Assembly: GCA_014529385.2 (NCBI GenBank)
Contig: CM043947.1
Location: forward strand, 123,268,891-123,332,890
Direction: 5' to 3'
Origin: Adiantum capillus-veneris
Lineage: Eukaryota > Streptophyta > Polypodiopsida > Polypodiales > Pteridaceae
DNA length: 64,000 bases
Both the position numbers and the translations under genes were made by a program. Shown piece after piece: positions 56,636 to 64,000 of the stretch. Numbering within the stretch: the first letter of the stretch is position 1; each line of letters begins with the position of its first letter. The notes under the pieces were generated by a model. That model was not told the DNA's origin and searched no databases. It was given only the letters and a program-made list of their open reading frames with translations.

Positions 56636-58442
56636 TAACCTTGCATTTGCACTACATTTCTACTCAAATGTATATATTTTTTTATCAAAGTTTTAACCTA
56701 GTGTTCATTCTCTCTTTCCGTAATAGCCTTTTTCCATACAAGCACGTTACCCTTCTTAGATCTTTATGCATTTACATCATATTTCTCTCTTCATGCTAAA
56801 TGTAAATAATAACTTAATTCTACTCTCCTAATTTTTTACTGCATATTATTTTAAATAATTACCTTTACTAATTTAAATAGCTATCTATATCCCATAATTT
56901 GTAAATAAATAATTTATGGGTACTTATCTTACCCATCTTCTCTCGGAGGGTTAACCTTGTAGGCCTTCCCTTCCCCATCACTATGTGACCCAACTCTTGG
57001 ATCATTTACTTGTGTTGGTCAACAAATATTAAATATAATGTATATCCCCAATAAATCAAACTTTATTGGAGCCTACCTCATTTGTTTAAGGTGGATTCTC
57101 TTTTGAAAAAGCATGCTACACCTTGGATGCATGCTAAAGGGTCCCCTACAAGGAGACTTGGTTCAAAAGGTGTTTTGGATGCATCTTGAATGCCTTAGCT
57201 CATGAATATACTTGAGGAACACTCAAAAATCAGCTTAAACACTTTGAGAAGGTCAACTTTTCCTTTTACAGCACCCAATTCTGAGTTACAGGCTGAAAGT
57301 TATGGTGAAAACAAGGTGCTGCGGACACTGTTACTGCAGGTCAAAGTTACAATCAGGTAAACCACAAAGCTGAAAAGTTTTCTTGACTTCTTCAACATTC
57401 TAAAATACCAATGGTGAGTTAAAAACCACTTGCATGTGGAGGGGTCGGCTCAAGATGCTTCCAGAGACACAACAAACATGATGGGGACACTCTGTAGGAG
57501 CCATTGGAGAGACATCATGGTGGGGCCCGCATACATTATCAACCCTTATGGAGACTCCACGACTTAAAAGGCTATTTTTAATGAGAAAATAAGTCCCTTA
57601 TTTGCATAATTGATGGACCGGTCAAAAGGGAACCTAACTATGGTTAATTACCTACCCTAGTCAAGTTTAACCTAATCCAAGGTCTTGTACAGCTATAAAA
57701 AGGCCCTTTGGCAAGCGCAAAAACACACACACCTACTCCATTACTGAAAATAAGCTCCTCTAAGGTTAGGGAAGCCCTAATCTCTCTCTCCTCTTGTCTC
57801 CCTATCCATTTCCTAAGCTTGCTAGCATAAGCGGTGCCATAGAGAGAGCATCAATATGCTATTGCTACCATTCTCTTGCAAACATTTCTCTTACCATACT
57901 CATCCCTAAATAAGGATTGTAGCTTCTATATGAGATCAAGGATATCAAGTTCAATTATCTATCTCATGGTTTGATCAACAAATTGTGCAATTAGGGTGTC
58001 ATCATCACACTTTTGCTCTAAACGCGTGTAAAATTGATAAGCATATCTTGGCAGCTTCTCATATTTTGTGCTCATTGGGTAGCTTGTTTGTTGAGAAAGT
58101 TTTTTGTGCACCATGGTGTCTATTTTCTTGCCTTCTCTCCTTATGTTGTGTGTAAGTAAGTCTTGGGGCTGCATAGATGGAAAAGAGCTCTATATGCATG
58201 CCGCCTTATGTGTGTAAGTAGTCTATTCTTTTGGGAAAGGAAAGGAGTTGTTAAGTATTTGTGCATTATAGTGCTTTGACCTTTGCTAACAGGTTGTGTG
58301 CTTGCTTTTCTTAGAAGTATACGAGCACTGATATGGTGAAGGTCACTCTTTGCATGTGAGTTTGTGCAGTGTTCAAAGGGATTGCTTAAGGAGTGTGTGT
58401 TGAATGGTTGAAGGGCATTTTGTGTTGAAGCACATAAGGAAG

Positions 58443-58485
<43 letters not shown>

Positions 58486-58646
58486 GTATATGGTTTGTTT
58501 TGGTTTCCTTCTTTCTCCATAAAAGAGGGTGGTGCCCCTAAGAAATATGCGTGTGTAGGGTCTCACGGAGTGGTTGTCTGGTGGGAGCCTTGAGTTGAGC
58601 CCCATCTCAAAAATCCACTCTCATAAAAGTGGTGCCCCTAAGAAAG
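56636..58646 (+). mobile_element. 2.0-kb insertion in Gypsy-2, probable solo LTR
   Basis: Flanked by AACAG at 56631-56635 and 58647-58651. Holds a TATA box (GCTATAAAAAGG, about 57691-57702), a GT microsatellite (about 58447-58483) and two copies of GTGGTGCCCCTAAGAAA near its right end (about 58530 and 58630). No coding domain. The ends are not the usual TG...CA, so the solo-LTR class is tentative. Strand is taken from the TATA orientation. Confidence 0.6.
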
Positions 58647-58651
58647 AACAG

Positions 58652-60105
58652 TCTTCTTTGCAACCTAGTCTCAGAAATCCAAAAGGGATTGGACACAGGT
58701 TTACAAAGGAGTCTCTAAAGCAATTGAATATTGGGAATGAGGACTCTTTGACACAGGTTGAAAGGGAATGTTTTGAATAGATGCTCTCTAAACATGGAAA
58801 AGAATTTGCATTTGAGCCACATGAGATAGGATGTGTAGATCCTACCATTGTTTCTCCTATGGTGATCTTTACCATCCCTCATGTACCTTGGAACTTACGG
58901 CCAATACCAGTTCCAAAGACTCACTTACCAAAGTTAATTGAGCTGCTAAATGAGAAGATCAAGATGGGTATTTTGGAGCCTTCATGTGCTCTGTACTCAA
59001 ACAGGTGGTTCACAGTACCAAAGAAGAATGGAGCTTTGCGCTTCATCCAAGATATGTAGCCGGTCAACAAAGTCACAATCAAGAATATGGGTACAGAGCC
59101 AATTGTGGATGAGTTTGCAGAAGAATTTGCAGGAAGGGCAATATATTCTATGGGAGATTTGTACTCAGGATATGATCAGTTCCAACTAGCAATGGAAAGC
59201 AGGGATTTGACTACCATGAGGACACCTTTGGGTTTGGTAAGGATGTGTACTTACCACAGGGCGCAACCAATTCGGTTGCACATATGATGAACGGTATGAA
59301 TAAGGTCTTACGTGAATTTATTCCCCAAGTAACTATGCCTTTTCTTGATGATGTTCCTATCAAAGGACATGAAGAAAGTAATAAAGATGAAGCTTTGGAT
59401 TCTAAGGGGTGCCGCAACTTTGTGGCACAACACATAAATGATTGTGACAAGATCCTATCAAGACTGGAAGAGGTGAACCTTACCCTCTCAGGACAGAAGT
59501 CTGTGTTTGGAGTGAAAGAGGTGTTGATTGTTGGGCACATGTGTGGCCCCAATGGGAGAGGACCTTGTCCATCAAAAATCGATGCAATTGAAAAGATGAA
59601 GGAGGTATGAATATCTGTGAGTGAAGTTCGCAGATTTGTTGGTGCATGTGTGTTTTATGTTATATGGATTCCACATTATGCACATGTAGCAGATACTTTG
59701 TATCAGTTGTTAAGGAAAAACCAAAAGTTTCATTGGGGAGACACACAAGCAAGGGCTATAAGAAAGCTAAAGGATTTGCTACAACAAGCACCGACTTTAA
59801 GAAAGGTAAACTATGAGTGTGGAAAGCCAGTAATAGTGATAGTGGATACGAGTCCGACAGGAATTGGATGGGCAATAGGTCCAGATGACGAAGAGGGACA
59901 TAGGTATGCGGTATGGTTTGGAGCCAAGGTTCTAAGTACTCAACAAAGGAACTACCCACAGATAAAATGGGAGTTGTGGGGCATGGTTACAGCACTAAGG
60001 TGTGAAAAGCAGTACTTGATTGGATCATATGTGGTTGTGGAAATAGATTGTCTACCACTCCTTGGAATGATTACAAGCTGCTCAACACCATACATTGCAT
60101 GCTAA
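58652..60105 (+). pseudogene. Gypsy-2 reverse transcriptase and RNase H
   Basis: RT: FEPHEIGCVDPTIVSPMVIF, NRWFTVPKKNGALRFIQDM, SMGDLYSGYDQFQLAMESRD (first Asp), LPQGATNSVAHMMNGMNKVL and MPFLDDVPIKG at about 59338-59360 (catalytic LDD). RNase H: VIVIVDTSPTGIGWAIGPDD and QRNYPQIKWELWGMVTAL. Stops at 58778, 59057 and 59608 and a frameshift near 59240. Catalytic residues of RT are present. The wording of the RT blocks recalls a gypsy group also frequent in fungi. Confidence 0.88.
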
Positions 60106-61772
60106 GATGGATTGCCTACATTAAGTCCTTGAATCTTGAGTTCAAGAATATTGCAGGAAAAGACAACTCGGTAGCGGATGTGCTGTCAAGGGCAAGGTAT
60201 GAGGATGGGCAAGACATGGTAGATGATAGTGAAGATGTAGGCACAAAGTTCTACTCCATTAATCATGTTGACCATAATGATGTTGGAACACCTAGTGCAC
60301 TTGAGTTTTTTTTAGAAGATGGGTATGAAGGAGATTGGTTTCTTATTGGTTGTTATTTGAGTACTTTAACAAAACAGGGTGACTGGTCTGAGCATGAGTT
60401 TAAGAGGATACGCAGAAAAGCATATGGGTACTTTCTGCAGGATGGTTACTTATGGAAACATCCAAAACAGAAGGGTGCTATACCGCAAAGGGTAGTATGT
60501 AACAAACAGAGTCAGGTAAAGCTCATGCAGGAGTTTCATGAGACTCTATGGGATGGACACCATGGTGTGTGGGCAACCTTTTCAAAGCTAAAGGAAATGT
60601 ATTGATGGAAAGGTATGTACAAGGATGTATCCCACTTTGTGGAATCATGTGTAACATGTCAATGTATTCAAATGTCCGACATGGTGATGGATTGCACCCT
60701 ACATATCCACTAGCCATGCACTATAAATGGGTTGTGGATCTAGTCACCATGCCTTTAGGACTCTGGCAGATAAGGTACTTGATTCTTGCAAGAGAAGACT
60801 TGACTAATCAGGTTGAAGGGCGAAAGGACAAAGACTACAAAGGCAGTATATAAATTTCTCCTTGAGGATGTAATCTACCGCTATGGTTGTGTGGGAATGA
60901 TAACTCCAGACAGAGGAGAGCTGGATGCCGAGGAAGCAAGGGAATTCTTTTCCAGGATAGGAATCAAGCTTTCCCTTACCACCGCTTACAATCTGGAAGG
61001 CAACGGGAAAAGTGAAAGAGGGCATCCGCCAATCATGAAAGCCTTGGCTAAATCTTGTGAAGGGAGAATTAGTGAGTGGCCAAAACTATTGCCATATGCT
61101 CTATGGGTTGATCGCACGACACACAGCTCAATAACTGGCTACATGCCTGCAAAATTGATGTATGGTCAAAAGCCTGTAATGCCCATTGAAGAGAAAATTC
61201 TCACATGGAATGTGCTACCTTGGCAAGATGGGCTTAGCAGAGAAGAGCTCCTTGCCTTACGTATAAGACAGCTAGAAACAAGGCTTGAAGACATTGAGGT
61301 TGCAAAAGAAAGATTGAAGAATTCTAGGTTGAAAAGCAAGGACTACTTTGATAGACGACAAAGGGTAAGAAGGAAGGTAATTAAGCAAGTAGATTGGGTT
61401 TTAGTGTATGACAATAGTCTTGATAACTAGCATACTGTCATGCGAAAGGTTTCAAAAAGATTGTTTGGACCGTATATAGTCAAGTACGTACATGACAATG
61501 CCACTTACACCCTAGCTGAATTGGATGGAACAGAGATAAAGATACCCCTTGTAGGAAAGAGAATCAAGGTATTCAAAAGAAGAGAGTATAGTCATCCGAC
61601 TGATCAAGTAAGCCAGAATGAAGGTTTGGAATCACCAAGTGAAGATGAAGAAGAAGAAACTCCAAGAGAGTCGAGCCTGCAAACATTGGCTGTGGCACAT
61701 ACCGGAGGATGTGCAGGTTTAGAGGGGGTAGATGTCGTGCCGTGGCACGTGCATGGTGGGAACGGAAGCTAA
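60048..61772 (+). pseudogene. Gypsy-2 integrase and C-terminal tail
   Basis: Starts after a frameshift with the RNase H end (NIAGKDNSVADVLSRARYED), then the zinc-binding part (HETLWDGHHGVWATFSKLKE, later CVTCQ) with a stop at 60603. The core has WVVDLVTMPLGLWQ (first D), MITPDRGELDAEEAREFF (second D) and GNGKSERGHPP (E). The C-terminus (61440-61732) has RKVSKRLFGPYIVKYVHDNA and an acidic tail, meeting the purine tract. Frames change near 60720 and 60820, with a stop at 61430. No chromodomain seen. Confidence 0.87.
61721..61732 (+). other. Gypsy-2 polypurine tract
   Basis: AGAGGGGGTAGA immediately before TGTCGTGCCG of the second LTR. Confidence 0.85.
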
Positions 61773-63506
61773 GCCCTACAATATTATGGATTTTATGTGT
61801 ATACCTTAAGTATGCATTTTCTATTTAGCATGCAAAAAGCTAGTCGAAGTCTGATGTGTTACTCTTGTTGGGAATGGGCTTCGATCTCAGGCTTCTTTGT
61901 GAACGTCTTCTTGGAGCCATGATGAAATGATCCTATAAAACCTACCTCCTATCTACTAGGCATCCTAGGTGGCATATGACATGTATAGTATGGCCAAAAG
62001 TGGCCTTAGTCATAGTATACCCCATGAGGTGTCATTCTACACATAGTAGGTTCACTTTGGAGTGATTATGGACATAGAAAAATCCCTTGGAAAAGTGGTT
62101 ACGAGTTTGTTTGATGTCATCCATGATATATGCCAAGCTCTCTCTCAATTTTTTATAAAGCTACTCTTGGAGGCTTATGGTGGCAAGGAGAAGATATTTG
62201 GAAAAAAATCTAGAAGAACCTCTAGATAATTCTTAAACAGTACGATCTAGAAGAGCCGCTAGATATTTCTTGAAGAGAAAGATCTAGAAGAACCTCTAGA
62301 TATTTCTTGATGAGAAAGATCTAGAAACTTTGAAGATAATTTCAAGATATTTTTGAAAAGGGAGACACTTGTCATACAGATCCCTTAGATATTTCTAAGC
62401 AAATACCTTCTTCAAGAGGCAACCTCACCTATAAATAGAGCCTCTTGCTCCTCACTTAGGCATCAAGCAAACCATCAAGCAATCAAGTGCTCAAGCAATC
62501 CCCATGATCAAGCCACTCTATCAAGTCATCACCGAACCTCCTAGCCATCTCCGTGAGGAAAAATTTCTCTCAATTTCATCCCAACACATCTTGAGCTTGC
62601 TAGTTCATGCCTCGAGCCTTCTATCTCCTCACTTGTAATACTTATACAGTCTATGTAACCTTCTTTCATCAATAAAGACGTGTTGTTGGTGGCTTGCAAA
62701 TGGTGTTTGGGACTACTACGCATCATCTACTTCATCAAGTTGGCTACAATATCACAATTCTTGAGGTGTGCTTCACTTCTTTGGATTAAGCTTGTGTGGG
62801 TCTTTGTGTGTTGATTGTCTCTCTTATCTCTTTCCTCCATTGTTTGGACTGCTTTCTGAGATTTCTTAGATGAATAACTCCGATGGTGTAACTTTTCAAC
62901 CCTTTCACTTCGTGCAACATATTAGAATCAAAGTTTGTATTAGTAGCGGTAAAATCCACTTCCAACAGAGAATTGTGTTACTCTTTGGGCCGGAAAGACT
63001 GCAAGAAATTCTTCTTTCTCCACGTCCTCTTATTTTTCCACTACTAGACTACTCGAATTCTTTGGATGTGCACATATTTATTCTCCTCTAGGGGTTGAGT
63101 CTTGCTTTCTTAATATTACTATGAACCAAGAAGACTTGTATACACGGCTCATTCCTATCGCTAGGCAAAATATCTACATCTTTGTAAGCACTAAGTTACA
63201 GTTTCAAAGAACCATTCGTAGTCTATTTGGAGCACAACGACTTGCTGTTATAAATGCATCAGTGAACCCTTTCATCTTACCTTTGATTAGATACGATCAA
63301 AGCATTGATGTTTTTATCTTTGTTTTGTTTTGAGGGTTTCACATGTGCGTATGTGTGTGTCTGCGTGTGAGATTTCAATGGCTACACACAATGTACTTGC
63401 TACAAACACTAAGCTTGCTTAAGTGAAAAGCTACACAGTCTCCCCACAAACCCTCACAGCTAGAGGCCCGACGCCTTCCTGGCAAGACCGCCAACTCTTT
63501 GACGCA
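61733..63506 (+). repeat. Gypsy-2 second LTR
   Basis: A 1774-bp LTR, longer than the first mainly because a repeat with GATCTAGAAGAACCTCTAGA-like units is expanded (62155-62335). TATA box at 62429-62438 and AATAAA at 62671-62676. From about 62540 onward it is almost identical to the first LTR. Confidence 0.9.
63121..63333 (+). CDS. Small leader ORF b, open copy
   Basis: A 70-aa frame, paralogous to the 73-aa ORF at 62870-63091 (73 aa, same as 53142-53363). Unknown function; see 53142. Confidence 0.4.
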   Translation: MNQEDLYTRLIPIARQNIYIFVSTKLQFQRTIRSLFGAQRLAVINASVNPFILPLIRYDQSIDVFIFVLF

Positions 63507-63845
63507 CTTTTTGGTGAACCCGACGTGAAGATTTTCAGGGTGAGTTAGTGGGGATCTGCAAGCTACTTCAACCATGGGTGATCATCATCTGTAGGAGCAA
63601 GGTATGCCTTTTATTCCGCTACAATGCAAATGTTTCAAGAATTTTCCTTGTTTATGCAACAACAACATGCTACAGAAAGATGAGAAGTGTCAGCAACCAA
63701 AGCTATTCAAGTAGTGGTGCACAAAATGGATCAGTTTAATGGGAAAGATGTGACAAAGTATCTTCGTGGCTATGTAAAGGAGATGGAGTTGCATCGTGTG
63801 CCAGAAGATGAGATGCTCCAAAGCTTTGATCTTGTTGTGACTCCT
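63507..63845 (+). pseudogene. Second copy of Gypsy-2 leader and gag start
   Basis: Continues from the LTR through TGGTGAACCCGAC and the gag ATG context to TTGTTGTGACTCCT, matching 53779-54119 almost perfectly apart from a one-base deletion near 63612. It breaks off at 63845 into unrelated sequence. Confidence 0.9.
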
Positions 63846-64000
63846 TTCGCTCATAGGAGAAACTTACACGGAAAAAACAACAGAAAAAGAGTGAGGAATT
63901 TTGCAAAATGGACAGTGCCATCGCATCCGGAACGGCCCAAACCCCAGTCTACAATGTCAAAGTGCTCAAATCCGACCTCGGATGAGCAGTTTACGGCCAA
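63846..64000. other. Unrelated flank, no feature
   Basis: Sequence beyond the Gypsy-2 breakpoint; nothing recognised in 155 bp. Confidence 0.6.

Larger units (their letters stand above)
52083..63845 (+). mobile_element. Gypsy-2: Ty3/gypsy element with tandem continuation
   Basis: LTR (52083-53778), leader and gag, protease, RT, RNase H, integrase, purine tract, LTR (61733-63506), then a second copy of leader and gag start that ends at 63845. Domain order marks Ty3/gypsy. Pol is full of stops and frameshifts and has active-site changes, yet LTRs and the duplicated gag start are almost identical in their 3' halves. A 2.0-kb insertion lies at 56636-58646. Confidence 0.92.

Overview
This window looks like a slice of a large, repeat-dense land-plant nuclear genome. 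Support comes from Ty1/copia elements primed by initiator-Met tRNA (TGGTATCAGAGC sites), Ty3/gypsy pol fragments, large gag-only LTR derivatives, a LINE, a MITE, compound CA/GA microsatellites and plant-style TATA boxes. The species cannot be told from sequence alone. A non-angiosperm such as a fern, lycophyte, bryophyte or gymnosperm is only an impression. No conserved single-copy host gene, tRNA or rRNA gene was recognised, so almost everything here is mobile DNA at some stage of decay.

Left third (1-16.3 kb): a minus-strand Ty3/gypsy remnant (Gypsy-1) is split near its 3' end by a well preserved 5.6-kb minus-strand copia element (Copia-1, 126-5745, TSD TTGTC). Copia-1 has a gag-pol reading frame broken by a single stop. 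Gypsy-1 then meets a cluster of a second LTR family that I call LTR-A. It comprises a plus-strand fragment (10154-10923), a minus-strand decayed ORF with its own TATA box (10966-11897), an inverted LTR-A copy (11998-12942), a gag-acidic ORF ending in a DPGG motif (12943-14902), and another LTR-A copy with TATA box, palindrome and G24 run (15010-16255).

Middle (16-48 kb): mostly degraded spacer with a 380-bp foldback, a charged-coil pseudogene, transposase-like remnants, and a short gypsy fragment. It also holds a 10.7-kb minus-strand copia-type element (Copia-3, 25889-36631, TSD CATAG) without recognisable genes, which hosts a nested gag-only LTR element (30923-35453). A plus-strand LINE (40.2-43.5 kb) is interrupted by a 288-bp MITE. 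It is followed by a copia 3' end plus LTR joined to a truncated copia protease-integrase region.

Right part (48-64 kb): a decayed but recognisable divergent histone H3-like gene with its own TATA box (48153-48930) runs into the fullest LTR-A copy (48903-50946). After a spacer with a near-perfect 96-nt foldback comes a plus-strand gypsy element (Gypsy-2, 52083-63506). Its coding region is broken many times, but its LTRs remain very similar. A 2.0-kb insertion with a 5-bp target duplication sits between its protease and reverse transcriptase. Its downstream LTR continues into a second copy of the 5' leader and gag, stopping abruptly at 63845.

The most notable signals are the H3-like gene, the palindrome in LTR-A that changes by compensatory pairs between copies, the duplicated small ORFs in the Gypsy-2 leader, and the repeated 'internal-LTR-internal' architecture.
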